Assembly: GCA_900542595.1 (NCBI GenBank)
Contig: UQOB01000003.1
Coordinates: 1-45,374 of the forward strand
From: an uncultured Mollicutes bacterium
Lineage (GTDB): Bacteria > Bacillota_I > Bacilli_A > RFN20 > CAG-826
Direction: 5' to 3'
DNA: 45,374 nucleotides
The stretch's first letter is position 1. Every line of letters starts with the position of its first letter. Below are positions 31,480 to 41,046 of this stretch, in pieces. The notes below the pieces were generated by a model. That model was not told the origin of the DNA. It searched no databases and saw only the letters and a list, made by a program, of their open reading frames with translations. Position numbers and translations under genes: made by a program.

Positions 31480-31893
31480 CTATACATCAAGACTTTTCAT
31501 TACTTCTTCAGCTTCATTTAGAAGCCTATAAAGTGAGCTTCTCGAAACGTACATAGCAGACATTATTTCATCATAAGTCATAAAACTGATGTGCCTATAC
31601 ATGATTGCAAGTGCCATGTCCTTATTTTCTAATTTTTCGAGTGCATTAGTAGCTTTAAGCTTTAGATCAGCAAGTGCATCCTCTTCTTCTTTTATCTCCT
31701 TTTCTTTATCTAATGCCTTGATAACCCATTTCTCAAAAGGAGCTTTACCACTAGGCTGTGTGTTTATTTTTTCACCATAGATAGGGCCAGGAATCATATC
31801 AGCTTGCCTTTTATAAAACTTTAATAGTCCTCTATCCTGATGAATTTTGTTGCTTAAGTCTTTGATTTCATCTAGTACAAGTTTTAGTTTCAT
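31480..31893 (-). CDS. DUF1492/ArpU-RinA-type phage regulator
   Basis: 137 residues. A long helical N-terminus and a C-terminal helix-turn-helix ('MTYDEIMSAMYVSRSSLYRL') give the usual DUF1492 layout; relatives are activators of late transcription. It is the last gene of the early operon, facing the repeat-rich region, so that region is its natural target (inference). It overlaps the helicase gene by 4 bases. Confidence 0.85.
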   Translation of the reverse strand: MKLKLVLDEIKDLSNKIHQDRGLLKFYKRQADMIPGPIYGEKINTQPSGKAPFEKWVIKALDKEKEIKEEEDALADLKLKATNALEKLENKDMALAIMYRHISFMTYDEIMSAMYVSRSSLYRLLNEAEEVMKSLDV

Positions 31894-33278
31894 TGCCTAT
31901 TTCCTCCTTTCACATGGGCTTTTACAGCCTCAATTAAGGCATCCTGCGTTCTTTCCTTTTTATCAAGTGCCTTAATGACATCTTCATCAATGGTTCCTGA
32001 ACCAATTATTCTTATCACTACTACTGAACTAGCCTTTTGACCTTGCCTATATAATCTTCCGATTGTTTGTTGATAAAGTTCTAATGACCAAGTTAGTGAA
32101 AACCAAACTAGAACATTCCCGCCTTCTTGAAGATTGAGCCCATGCCCTGCTGATTGAGGATGGATAAGGCCTACACTTATTTCACCTTTATTCCATTTTT
32201 CTATCGATTCTGGCTTATCCAAGATTTCAAAAGAGATATCTGTCTTATCTCTTATCTTCTTTAGCCTATTTTCGATCCTTTCCAAATCAGATTTAAACCA
32301 ATAGGCAACTAATATAGGCTTTCCGTTTGCTGCTTCTATAATATCCTCAAGTGCATCAAGCTTCTTATCGTGAATCCACTCAAATGTTCCATCGTTTTTG
32401 TAGATGCCTCCATTTGCAATTTGAAGCAGTTTACTAGATAAAACACCTGCATTAGCAATGGTGATATCTTTATCCTCAAATTCCAAAACGAAGTTTTGTC
32501 TTATAGCATCATAGATTTCAAATTCCTTTTCACTAAGTACAACTGGATAATCATTGATAATGAGACTTGGCATTTTAAGATGATCAATTGACTTCATTGA
32601 AATGGTTATGTCCTCAATAAGCTTATAAATAGCTTTCTTCGCCCAAGGTAGAGGCTTATAAGAAAACACTATCTCTTGATTTCTTTTATCTGGTTCAAAG
32701 AAAGATTGTCGGTAATTGCTAATGAATCTTCCTAGTCTCTTTCCTTTATCGAGAAGTTTATATTCAGCCCATAGGTCCATAAGTCCATTACTTGAAGGAG
32801 TAGCCGTTAAGCCAATGATTCTTTTTACTAGAGGTCTTACTTTATTAAGGGCTTTAAATCTTTTTGATTTACCATTCTTGAAGGATGAAAGCTCATCTAG
32901 AACAATGGTGTCAAAGTCAAACCGAACTTTACTCTTTTCAATTAACCATTCGACATTTTCTCTATTGATGATATAAATATCTGACCTTTCACTTAATGCT
33001 CTTTTTCTAGTTTTTTCATCACCTACACAAAGGGAGAATTTTAAATCCTTCAAATGATCCCACTTCTTAATCTCATTTACCCAAGTGTTAATACAAACCC
33101 TAATAGGGGCAACAATAAGAACCTTATGAGCTTCAAAAGAGTCAAAGAGTAAATCGTTAATTGCAGTTAAAGTAATAATCGTCTTGCCTAAGCCGACATC
33201 CAAAATCAATGCGTTCTCTAAATGGTTTTCAATGAAGTTTATGGCATATTTTTGATATTCATGTGGTTGAAATTCCAT
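31890..33278 (-). CDS. SNF2-type DEAD-like helicase
   Basis: About 462 residues. Motif I is 'LDVGLGKTIITL' (26-37), motif II 'VLDELSSFKN', motif III 'GLTATPSSNG', and motif VI 'QQTIGRLYRQGQKA'. It probably remodels DNA or unwinds it during replication or recombination, as in other Bacillota phages where it follows a VRR-NUC gene. The start chosen is the ATG at 33278, eight bases after GGAGG. Confidence 0.92.
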   Translation of the reverse strand: MEFQPHEYQKYAINFIENHLENALILDVGLGKTIITLTAINDLLFDSFEAHKVLIVAPIRVCINTWVNEIKKWDHLKDLKFSLCVGDEKTRKRALSERSDIYIINRENVEWLIEKSKVRFDFDTIVLDELSSFKNGKSKRFKALNKVRPLVKRIIGLTATPSSNGLMDLWAEYKLLDKGKRLGRFISNYRQSFFEPDKRNQEIVFSYKPLPWAKKAIYKLIEDITISMKSIDHLKMPSLIINDYPVVLSEKEFEIYDAIRQNFVLEFEDKDITIANAGVLSSKLLQIANGGIYKNDGTFEWIHDKKLDALEDIIEAANGKPILVAYWFKSDLERIENRLKKIRDKTDISFEILDKPESIEKWNKGEISVGLIHPQSAGHGLNLQEGGNVLVWFSLTWSLELYQQTIGRLYRQGQKASSVVVIRIIGSGTIDEDVIKALDKKERTQDALIEAVKAHVKGGNRQ

Positions 33279-33564
33279 CTTTTCTTCCTCCTTCAATTTC
33301 ATCGAGTATCTTTTCGATTTCTTCTTTCTTATCTAGGACATAGACTTTAAATCCTAGATTTCTTAACTCTTCGTGCCTTTTTACCTGTATTGGTCTTGGC
33401 ATTTTTTTAGGTGCCTTAACTTCCACAAAGCCAATATGACCAAATGCGATGAGAACTAATCTATCTGGAATACCTATGTAACTAGGTGAATAAAGTTTTA
33501 GTGCTAATCCGTTTCTTTTCTTAACTGCCTTTATAAGTTGCTGCTCTATGTATTTTTCATTCAT
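33259..33564 (-). CDS. VRR-NUC domain nuclease
   Basis: About 101 residues. The PD-(D/E)xK-type core is visible: 'YIGIPDRLVLIAFGHIGFVE' then 'VKAPKKMPRPIQVKRHEELR', with the catalytic D, E and K. Stand-alone VRR-NUC proteins are structure-specific nucleases that often pair with SNF2 helicases, as here. The ATG at 33564 has AGGA seven bases upstream; an extension to 33600 is possible but unlikely. Confidence 0.9.
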   Translation of the reverse strand: MNEKYIEQQLIKAVKKRNGLALKLYSPSYIGIPDRLVLIAFGHIGFVEVKAPKKMPRPIQVKRHEELRNLGFKVYVLDKKEEIEKILDEIEGGRKDGISTT

Positions 33565-33693
33565 TTTTAAATCCTGCTTCCCTTTTACATCGACACACAA
33601 GTTACAACTACAACGACCAGTTCCTTATATTTATATACGCGCCTATATAAATACATAATTCCTATTTATTTCTCACTGTCGGTCTAATAAGAA

Positions 33694-36108
33694 TTAGTTG
33701 TGTTTACTGTGTTTCGTGTTTGCATTTAATCTCTTTTTATATATTCTTTGTCTTCCATAAATAGGCAAATTTCTAATTGTTGAGGTTCTTTCCCAGCCAC
33801 CTATTTGTTTCATAATTGCAGCAAGTTGATAAGAATCACTAGACTTTAGATCACTTTGTGATTTACCAAAACACTCACACCAAATCTCGGCATTCGAAAC
33901 TTCCGTTCTTTGAATTGTCCCTTTTTCACAAATAAAATCATCACCATTTAGAAAAGAACGTCTTTTATATAGATCCATTTCATGCCAATTTTTAGGAAGA
34001 AGCCTATTAAGATATTGTTCTACAATTCCTACTCTTTCATCTTGCTCTAGTGCTTCATTTTGATAATCCGTCGCGATATCAAGTAAACTGCCTTCAAGGT
34101 ACAACTCCTCGCCACTTTCATAGATTTCTTTTGCTTCAGACCAAAATTGATCTCTATAGTTTTTATCATTTTCATCCCACATTCTCTTTTGGAGTGTTTG
34201 ATTGCATTTGACAATCCAAAATCTACGATTACCTGTAATGTCTCTTAAATAACCTCTGCCATCACCATTAACCGTAGCAAAAATAACACATTGTCTAGGA
34301 TGCGACTCTACCACTCTTCCATAACTTGCACGGTACTTGTCATCAGTGGTTGAAACAAAAGATTTAACCTTTTCAATATCTGCTTTCTTCATACCAGAAA
34401 GTTCGCCTATTTCAATCAGCCAATTACCCTGTATTTTCTCAGCAGCGGTCTTGTCGTTCATATCAGTTAAAGAAAGGTTATCTGAGAAGAACTCCTCACC
34501 TGCTAGATATTTAATAAGCGTTGACTTTCCTATGCCTTGAGCCCCATCTAAAACTGGAATGCTATCAAACTTTGTCCCTGGATGATATGCCCTAGCTACA
34601 CAGGCAGCAAAAGTCTTTTTAGTAATAGCTCTCGTATAGTCATTATCATCAGCACTTAAAAATTTAATGAATACCTCTTCTACTCTTTTAACACCATCCC
34701 ATTTAGGCAAAGAGTCTAGATAATCCCTGACTGGATGAAAACGCCTATTATCAACAATAGAATTAAATGCTACTTCAAAATTACGCTCTTTAAACTCAAT
34801 GTACTTCTTATCAATATAAAGCCTTAGCTGTGATTCATCAGCTTCTCTCCAAAACCTATTAGCTTTTGGTCTATCCCAAGGAACCCTGCCAATAACCTCA
34901 ACTCGATTAGATAGTTCGTTATAAGCAAAACCCTGCAGATTCTTATCGTTTTCTAAAATTATTTCTAAATTCTTTGAAGTATTTTCAATTGCTCCATCAA
35001 TTCCTATTGATAATTTTGATATCCAATCTTTTATAGGTTTAGCTTTACTAACAATAGGACTTTTGCTTTGACCATCATCATTTATTTCATCTTCATCGAA
35101 TTCCCCATTATCTAAAATTAGCTGTGTTCTTACGCGCTCATCATCACGCGCCACTTCCTTCATCTTCTTTACGGCATCATTATTATCACTGCCAAATAGA
35201 TGAAGCATGACTAGTTGAAAGGCATTAAGTTCTCTGCCACAAGCAATATCAGTAGCATGATGAGAAAAGGCATACTTATCATCATAGATAATTAAGCCAC
35301 CTTTAGAATCAGCACTTTTTAAGCTATATCTATTATTTTTATCAGTTGGCTCATAAACATCACTTAAATAAGTCTCAATGGCTTCTTGAACTGTATAAGC
35401 TCTACAAAAAGCACCTATAACTCCCTTTAGCTCAGTAGGATCTTTTTTCTTTCTTCCTCTTTGAACATTGTTTTTAGGCAGTTCATCGGGCGTTAAAGGA
35501 AGAGTAGAAATGTCATGCCACATAGGATAATCAGCTAAAAACTTATCTGGATTAAGAACCTTTCCTTCTATTTTCTTAAAGATGAACTCGCCGTTTTTTG
35601 GAGTAGTTGGATAAAACATTAATTGAGCTATTCTAAAAGAACATGCATCAAACTGTTCAATGCCAAATTGAGATGCAAAGAGTCTAGCGATAGCATTATA
35701 TTCATCAGGCGTAACATCCCTACTTAAAGGAACGATCACCCTGCATCTAGGTTCTTCTTTTGTATGGCTATGTGTAGTGTATAAACAAGATAAATATTTA
35801 GATTCTGCAGTGAATTTATCAATAAATCCTAATTTTGCCTTATCTAAATCAAGGGTAAGCATTGAGCGAAACAAGACTTCACTTACACCTCTTTTTGTGC
35901 CTTTTAACTTACCTCCAACAAAGCCACCATTATCTTTAGCCTTATTTCTTTCTTCTTTATTAAAGTGCTTATATTGCTCTACGGTTTCACTTGTATATTT
36001 AGTATTAGATAATCTTTGGCAAAGCTCATCAAAAGTTACTTCTTCATTTGCCCAGAATTTAGCTTCACAACTATTTCCAACCGCAATGCTATATTTTCTT
36101 TCATACAT
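33694..36108 (-). CDS. Primase-helicase, VapE (virulence-associated E) type
   Basis: 804 residues. The N-terminal third resembles an archaeo-eukaryotic-type primase ('LTLDLDKAKLGFIDK', 'HTKEEPRCRVIVPLSRD'). The C-terminal ATPase has Walker A 'DGAQGIGKSTLIKYL' near 520 and 'GNWLIEIGELSGMKKADIEK' as the Walker B region, followed by 'ESHPRQCVIFATVNGD'. It should prime and unwind at the replication fork. Single copy, intact, with GGAGGTAATTAATA before the ATG. Confidence 0.93.
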   Translation of the reverse strand: MYERKYSIAVGNSCEAKFWANEEVTFDELCQRLSNTKYTSETVEQYKHFNKEERNKAKDNGGFVGGKLKGTKRGVSEVLFRSMLTLDLDKAKLGFIDKFTAESKYLSCLYTTHSHTKEEPRCRVIVPLSRDVTPDEYNAIARLFASQFGIEQFDACSFRIAQLMFYPTTPKNGEFIFKKIEGKVLNPDKFLADYPMWHDISTLPLTPDELPKNNVQRGRKKKDPTELKGVIGAFCRAYTVQEAIETYLSDVYEPTDKNNRYSLKSADSKGGLIIYDDKYAFSHHATDIACGRELNAFQLVMLHLFGSDNNDAVKKMKEVARDDERVRTQLILDNGEFDEDEINDDGQSKSPIVSKAKPIKDWISKLSIGIDGAIENTSKNLEIILENDKNLQGFAYNELSNRVEVIGRVPWDRPKANRFWREADESQLRLYIDKKYIEFKERNFEVAFNSIVDNRRFHPVRDYLDSLPKWDGVKRVEEVFIKFLSADDNDYTRAITKKTFAACVARAYHPGTKFDSIPVLDGAQGIGKSTLIKYLAGEEFFSDNLSLTDMNDKTAAEKIQGNWLIEIGELSGMKKADIEKVKSFVSTTDDKYRASYGRVVESHPRQCVIFATVNGDGRGYLRDITGNRRFWIVKCNQTLQKRMWDENDKNYRDQFWSEAKEIYESGEELYLEGSLLDIATDYQNEALEQDERVGIVEQYLNRLLPKNWHEMDLYKRRSFLNGDDFICEKGTIQRTEVSNAEIWCECFGKSQSDLKSSDSYQLAAIMKQIGGWERTSTIRNLPIYGRQRIYKKRLNANTKHSKHN

Positions 36109-36127
36109 TATTAATTACCTCCTTTGA

Positions 36128-38062
36128 TTAATCTTTCTGATAAAAATTGCACTCATATCCGTCTGCTCTTAAAAGTAAGTCACTAGCCCATGAAGGCGAT
36201 TTACTCATAAGTGAAGTCACTTCTTCTAACTTAGTTTTTAAACTTGCTTCAATAACTACTTCATCGTGAATATGCATCACTATGTCGTATGATTTTAAGT
36301 TATGAATAGAATTACAAAGTATGTCTCTAGCCGTAGCTTGAACGATATTTTCAACAAACTTAGGACCATAAGAATCTATTCTTTCCCATTTCTTGGTATT
36401 TCCTACGCCCTCATATGTAATGTCACCATTTATGTCACTGATTCTTGGCCTTATATAAGCAAGAGCTCTGCCACTTGGAAGTTTTATAAACAGGACACCT
36501 TTATCAAAATATATGGAAAGCCTATACAAACTAACTTCCCTATGTTCTTTGATAACCGTTCTTATAGCCTTATCTATATCCCACCAAAACTTAACAATAT
36601 GCGGATTAGCGCTTCGCCAACTATCGACTAACTCTTGAAGTTCATCTTCTTTTAAACCTGCATCAAGTGCTCCCATTACTTTAAGTGCACCAACACTTCC
36701 ACCGTATCCGCAAGCCAAATTTGCCTGTTTGCCTTTTGGTCTCAAATCACCATTTATGCCGTGTTTTACAACAGGAACCCCGTACATTTTTGAGGCTGTA
36801 GCACAGTAGATATCTTCACCATTTTTAAATGCATCAAGAACCCAATTTTCACCTGCATACCAAGCCAAGACTCTAGCCTCAATAGCGCTAAAATCAGCTA
36901 CTATAAACTTATGGTTTTTCTTAGGAATAAAGGCCGTTCTTATAAGCTGAGAAAGCACATCTGGTATATCGTCATAAAGTATGTTTAATGCTTCAATATC
37001 GCCATTTTTTACAAGTTCTCTAGCACCTTCTAAGTCAAATAAATGGTTCTGCCTTAAGTTTTGAAGTTGCACGAATTTAGAAGCAAACCTACCTGTTCTC
37101 GATGCGCCATAAAACTGAAACATGCCTCTGATTCTTTGGTCAGATAACTTGCATTTTTCCATTGCCTCATACTTTTTAATTGATGATTTAGAGGTTTGTA
37201 GTCTTAATGCTAGAGCGGAAGAAATAAGGTGATTTGTAGTAGATTTTATTAACCCTTCAACATTCTTTTTCCCTAGATCTTCTACTTCTAAGCCTTGTTC
37301 TATTAACCATTTTTTAAGCTGTGTAACTGAATTTGGATTTGATAAATTAGTTAGGTTTTGCAGGGAATTTAATAGATTTTCATTAGTTTTTGCAGCGATA
37401 TCAATTGCATTACTTACTAGGTTCTTATCTATCAGAACTCCTCGGTCGTTTATCATTTCGCTTTCGCTATATTCCCTCCAAATAAAATCTGGAATCTTAA
37501 TAGCTCTTAGCCTTTTAATTATCTCTACTTCACTATCGACATCATGCTTGTTATATTCCTTAAAAAGAGCCCATTTACTAATATCATGAATTGGCAAATT
37601 TCTAGTTCGCATCTTGTTTGATTTAGTAGGTTTGCATGGAACACTAAAATAGCGAATGAGATCTTTCCCTTCATCAAGTTTTTGTTTATCTAATTCAAGT
37701 ACTGTCCCTATATCTTTAAGAGACTTTGGTAAGCCTAGCATTGAGGCATAAACCATCGAACAACGCCAAGAGGAAGGATCTAAATATGTATGAGTTGGTA
37801 AGCCTACGTATCTAGAAAGACAGACCCTTTCAAAGGATGCATTATGTGCCCATTTAAGAACATCATCACTTTTAACAGCCTCAATTACTTCTTCTGGTAT
37901 CTTTTCACCACTTTTTAAATCAATAACCTTTGCTTCATTAAAATCAACGCTATAGCCAAATAAAAGGATCTCAAAGTCCTTATCTTCAGCATATCTATAT
38001 ACACCACTTTTAGAGATATCAGTGCTTGAATATGTTTCTAAATCTATTATCAAATTATGCAT
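36128..38062 (-). CDS. Phage DNA polymerase, family A
   Basis: About 644 residues. An N-terminal 3'-5' exonuclease is indicated by 'LIIDLETYSSTD' (residues 3-14), the polymerase by motif A 'FIVADFSAIEARVLAWY' (near 387), motif B 'KGKQANLACGYGGSVGAL' and motif C 'MHIHDEVVIEA' (near 597). This is the replicative enzyme of the phage. The start at ATG 38062 is preceded by AAGGGGTGA; 18 upstream codons look non-coding. Confidence 0.95.
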   Translation of the reverse strand: MHNLIIDLETYSSTDISKSGVYRYAEDKDFEILLFGYSVDFNEAKVIDLKSGEKIPEEVIEAVKSDDVLKWAHNASFERVCLSRYVGLPTHTYLDPSSWRCSMVYASMLGLPKSLKDIGTVLELDKQKLDEGKDLIRYFSVPCKPTKSNKMRTRNLPIHDISKWALFKEYNKHDVDSEVEIIKRLRAIKIPDFIWREYSESEMINDRGVLIDKNLVSNAIDIAAKTNENLLNSLQNLTNLSNPNSVTQLKKWLIEQGLEVEDLGKKNVEGLIKSTTNHLISSALALRLQTSKSSIKKYEAMEKCKLSDQRIRGMFQFYGASRTGRFASKFVQLQNLRQNHLFDLEGARELVKNGDIEALNILYDDIPDVLSQLIRTAFIPKKNHKFIVADFSAIEARVLAWYAGENWVLDAFKNGEDIYCATASKMYGVPVVKHGINGDLRPKGKQANLACGYGGSVGALKVMGALDAGLKEDELQELVDSWRSANPHIVKFWWDIDKAIRTVIKEHREVSLYRLSIYFDKGVLFIKLPSGRALAYIRPRISDINGDITYEGVGNTKKWERIDSYGPKFVENIVQATARDILCNSIHNLKSYDIVMHIHDEVVIEASLKTKLEEVTSLMSKSPSWASDLLLRADGYECNFYQKD

Positions 38063-38131
38063 AATAAATTCACCCCTTAATAAACAAATAGGGTGATAAG
38101 AGCTTCCTCCTACCACCCTTAAAACTTCTAA

Positions 38132-38704
38132 TTAAAATAAGTAATCTTCGTCATCGTCAGCATCTTCTAGATTGCTAAAATCACTTTCAGCTGTAGCTTT
38201 ACCACCAAGTCTCTCGCCATCAGCTATCTTTTGAACGTTATTAAGTCCACAAGCGATGCCCTTAGACATTCCAGTGTTATACGCATAGAAAGTAATTGAT
38301 GCCCTACCATAAATTCCTGAATAGATTTCTTCTTCTAGATTTAAGATAGGTTCACAATTAGCATCAACGATTCCAGGTTTAGTTCTTGATTTAGCATTGA
38401 CAAAATAGCTGTTTTTATAGGCTTCGTCTCCTGCTTTATCGATATCACCATCACGTAGGACACTTCTAAGTGAAGCAAGAGGAGGTACAACTTTAGAGTT
38501 GCCTTTTAATTTATTTGCACCTTCTTCATATGCCGCTTTGATAGCATTATTGATTTTATCAATAGTGAACTTATCATCTTTAGAGATAATAAGAGATACA
38601 CTATAGACTGGTTCAGCCCCTTCTACAGGGCTTTTTGGTGTTAAGAGATTAGCATAAGAAAATCTCACGTTTTTAGAAGTAATAACTTTAGTTTGTTTAT
38701 TCAT
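38132..38704 (-). CDS. Single-stranded DNA-binding protein, DUF2815
   Basis: 190 residues. 'VRFSYANLLTPKSPVEGAEP' and 'YSVSLIISKDDKFTIDKINN' are typical of DUF2815, an OB-fold phage ssDNA-binding family (like T7 gp2.5). The C-terminal acidic tail ('DADDDEDYLF') is like that of other SSBs, for contacts with polymerase and helicase. It lies between the nuclease and polymerase genes. Confidence 0.9.
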   Translation of the reverse strand: MNKQTKVITSKNVRFSYANLLTPKSPVEGAEPVYSVSLIISKDDKFTIDKINNAIKAAYEEGANKLKGNSKVVPPLASLRSVLRDGDIDKAGDEAYKNSYFVNAKSRTKPGIVDANCEPILNLEEEIYSGIYGRASITFYAYNTGMSKGIACGLNNVQKIADGERLGGKATAESDFSNLEDADDDEDYLF

Positions 38705-38719
38705 AATAATTTGTCTCCT

Positions 38720-39847
38720 TTATTCATCTTTAAAATCATTAACAGCTAGATTCATTTCTGGTCTTTTATCATCAATGCTTACTAAGGTTGGCTTGCCTTG
38801 TGGCTTATAGACAAATTTATCTAATAGCTCCACAAACTTCGCCTTGCCTAGAAGCTTTGTTAGTTCAGTAATGCTACGAAGTTTTTTCTCATAAGGATCA
38901 TATCCAGCATCCTCTACGATTTTGGCAACTTCGTCTTCTTTACTAAACTTACGATTAGAACGACCTTCTACCACTTTGTATTTAGACCACTTTTTACCTT
39001 TTAATGCTTCATTTAAGGCATATTCTTTAATTGAATTAGCCCACTCGACCAAATCATCAGTTTTACCGATAATCTCTTCGATTTCTTCATCAGTAAGTAA
39101 ATCGGCAGTCTTAAATTCATAAGCAGCTAGTTTAAGGTTTTCAAGTGCTCTAGCAGTACACTTGACCCTAGCTTTACAAAATCTACAATGCTCTCCAGGT
39201 GCAAATTCCCCTTTACCTTCAAATGCCAACTTTGCCTTTGGTGCTAAGAAATTATTAGCCCAGTCTAGGAGTTCATCTTTACTCATTTCATAGGTGCTGA
39301 TGTTACCTATCCTAGGTTGGAAGATAGTCATTGAGATTTTTGGTGTGTCATATAGGCAAGAAAAGAGATTTAAGGCTCCGAGCGAATAAAGCATCATTTG
39401 TGGATTTTTCTCACAGGACACCTTAACACCAGCCCCATTTTTATAGTCAATTACATGCATGACTCCATCTTCTATAATCAAGCAGTCACAAGTCCCAAAA
39501 CCCTCAGGTACAAAGTTAGAAAAATCCACTTTTTGTTCGATTAGGATTACAGGATCATTGCATCTTTGCTTAATCTCAGTAATTAAGTCCATGATGTAAT
39601 TAACGTACTCATCGCTTGCCTCTTTTAGCTCTTCACTAAACTCAAAGTCTTGTGGCAATTTTTCATCGGTATGGATGCCTAGTAGCTCACATAATCTAAT
39701 CTCATTTAGCAAGTGAACCATAGTTCCTTCACGACTATAAATTGTCTCAATATCTTCAAAATTAGCCGAGATTGAAGGGGATTTTGTACAATTTAGCCAA
39801 ATATAAGCACCTGAAGCAGATAGCTTAGCGTGTTTTTCACTTGCCAT
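38720..39847 (-). CDS. PD-(D/E)xK nuclease, DUF2800 (Cas4/RecB-like)
   Basis: 375 residues. The opening 'LSASGAYIWLNCTKSPSISA' and 'REGTMVHLLNEIRLCELLG' mark DUF2800. The nuclease core 'HVIDYKNGAGVKV' follows, and a CxxC...C cluster ('HCRFCKARVKCTARAL') could bind an iron-sulfur cluster, as in Cas4 and AddB-type nucleases. It probably works in recombination or end processing with the ssDNA-binding protein. Confidence 0.9.
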   Translation of the reverse strand: MASEKHAKLSASGAYIWLNCTKSPSISANFEDIETIYSREGTMVHLLNEIRLCELLGIHTDEKLPQDFEFSEELKEASDEYVNYIMDLITEIKQRCNDPVILIEQKVDFSNFVPEGFGTCDCLIIEDGVMHVIDYKNGAGVKVSCEKNPQMMLYSLGALNLFSCLYDTPKISMTIFQPRIGNISTYEMSKDELLDWANNFLAPKAKLAFEGKGEFAPGEHCRFCKARVKCTARALENLKLAAYEFKTADLLTDEEIEEIIGKTDDLVEWANSIKEYALNEALKGKKWSKYKVVEGRSNRKFSKEDEVAKIVEDAGYDPYEKKLRSITELTKLLGKAKFVELLDKFVYKPQGKPTLVSIDDKRPEMNLAVNDFKDE

Positions 39848-39849
39848 AT

Positions 39850-40158
39850 TTAAAGCCCCTCTGCTTCCTTTAATAGTTCTTCATAATCATCAGGATTAAC
39901 CTCTGACAATTTGTTAGAACCATGCTTTTTAAGTAAAGCCTTAACATCGCTAGTCTTACCTGCTCTAGACTTTTCAGTTAGTACTTTTCTAACGCCCTCT
40001 AGCGTAAGTTTGACAGTTTTAGCTTCTGCCTTACCTAACACTTCTTCTGATGCTTCTTTTTCTCCATCATTTAATAGGCTTTTAGCTTCTTTAGCCTTCT
40101 CAATGATTTCAGTTAAAAGAGCATCAATCTTTTGAATTTCTTTTTTCTTCATCGTCAT
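39850..40158 (-). CDS. Small Lys/Glu-rich early protein
   Basis: About 102 residues, highly charged and helical, ending in 'LLKKHGSNKLSEVNPDDYEE'. It is a common first gene before DUF2800 in such operons, with no known function; an rRNA biogenesis-type name is sometimes attached to similar proteins but nothing here supports it. The start is ATG at 40158 (AAAGG four bases upstream) or ATG at 40152. It overlaps a small gene in another frame. Confidence 0.7.
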   Translation of the reverse strand: MTMKKKEIQKIDALLTEIIEKAKEAKSLLNDGEKEASEEVLGKAEAKTVKLTLEGVRKVLTEKSRAGKTSDVKALLKKHGSNKLSEVNPDDYEELLKEAEGL

Positions 40159-40279
40159 TTTTCCTTTCTGCAAGGAAGCTCCCACTTTGAAGGACGATGA
40201 TTTTAGAAAGTAAAGACAGTAAGTTTACGAACTCTTGAATAGGATTCATGTTTGGTTCGTTCTTATTTTCTTCTTTCAC
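40124..40279 (-). CDS. Small overlapping gene, unknown
   Basis: A 51-codon frame starting at GTG 40279 behind a good ribosome site (AAAGGCGGTGATT). The product has a charged start ('KEENKNEPNMNPIQE'), a hydrophobic middle ('FVNLLSLLSKIIVL') and a very charged end. Its last 12 codons overlap the next gene in a different frame. It lies downstream of leader element copy B. No family recognised. Confidence 0.5.
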   Translation of the reverse strand: MKEENKNEPNMNPIQEFVNLLSLLSKIIVLQSGSFLAERKNDDEEKRNSKD

Positions 40280-40310
40280 TTTTAATCACCGCCTTTCTTG
40301 TGGGTTTGCT

Positions 40311-40358
40311 TAACCCTTACACTTTCAAAAGGAAGCAAACTTTTATCTTTGGAACCTT
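40311..40358 (-). repeat. Leader element, copy B
   Basis: The 48-base partner of 4780-4827: GGTTCCAAA and CTTCCTTTTGAAAGT are identical, 36 of 48 positions agree without gaps. It lies between the sigma-like gene and the small overlapping gene. Here the encoded peptide (VPKIKVCFLLKV) runs into a stop, so the conservation may be at the RNA or DNA level. Confidence 0.65.
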
Positions 40359-40367
40359 GATGAAAAA

Positions 40368-41039
40368 TTATTTCAAAAGGTATTTAGCTAAAAAGTAATA
40401 GTCTTCTTCGCTTATTCCTTCTTTAGCTTTAGCAAGAGCAGTCTTTATAGCCTTTTCGATAGCTTTATGACTAACTCCGTAAATATCTCCTATCTTTTGA
40501 TAGGTTAAGCCTTCTTTAAAATAGAGCTTAATCTTTTTAAACTGCTCCTCTGTTGAAACGCTTTTTATTACATTCCAAAGTAATTTATTAGCCTCATTAA
40601 AAAGAGATAGTTCCTTAGGATCGAGGCTACTATCATCAGCAGGCTCAAACTTAGTTTCGGCTTTCATAGCATCAAGCGATGCTGGCTTACCGCTTTTAGA
40701 AAATGGACACTTTTCGCAGTCTTCCATGCAACGCTTATAACCAACGCTATTTTTAGCAGGTATAAGGCATCGCTTTTCCAACTGTTCTTTTTTCCATTCT
40801 CGCCATATAGGTCTTTTGTAGAGAAGATAATCGTGGCGGTCAACATAGATAGTCTCTAGGACCTTGCCATGATCATCTTTAAGCTCAATGTAGTAGCTTC
40901 TCTCGTCAGTCTCTGTTTTAAGTTCGACTTCTGATAGATCACTACAATGGTATTTTTCATCTTCATTTAGCCCTTCTGCCTCATCAGCAAAAGAGTCAAT
41001 TTCTTTCTTTATTAAATCGTTATAATTATCGTTATCCAC
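40368..41039 (-). CDS. Sigma factor-like HTH protein
   Basis: About 223 residues. The C-terminus holds a sigma region-4-like HTH ('GLTYQKIGDIYGVSHKAIEK'). A cysteine cluster in the middle ('CMEDCEKCPF' preceded by RCL) may bind metal. The N-terminal part is acidic. Proteins like this open the early operon in many Bacillota phages and may direct RNA polymerase. The start chosen is GTG at 41039, seven bases after GAGGTG; an ATG at 41054 inside that ribosome site is less likely. Confidence 0.75.
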   Translation of the reverse strand: MDNDNYNDLIKKEIDSFADEAEGLNEDEKYHCSDLSEVELKTETDERSYYIELKDDHGKVLETIYVDRHDYLLYKRPIWREWKKEQLEKRCLIPAKNSVGYKRCMEDCEKCPFSKSGKPASLDAMKAETKFEPADDSSLDPKELSLFNEANKLLWNVIKSVSTEEQFKKIKLYFKEGLTYQKIGDIYGVSHKAIEKAIKTALAKAKEGISEEDYYFLAKYLLK

Positions 41040-41046
41040 CGTGTTG

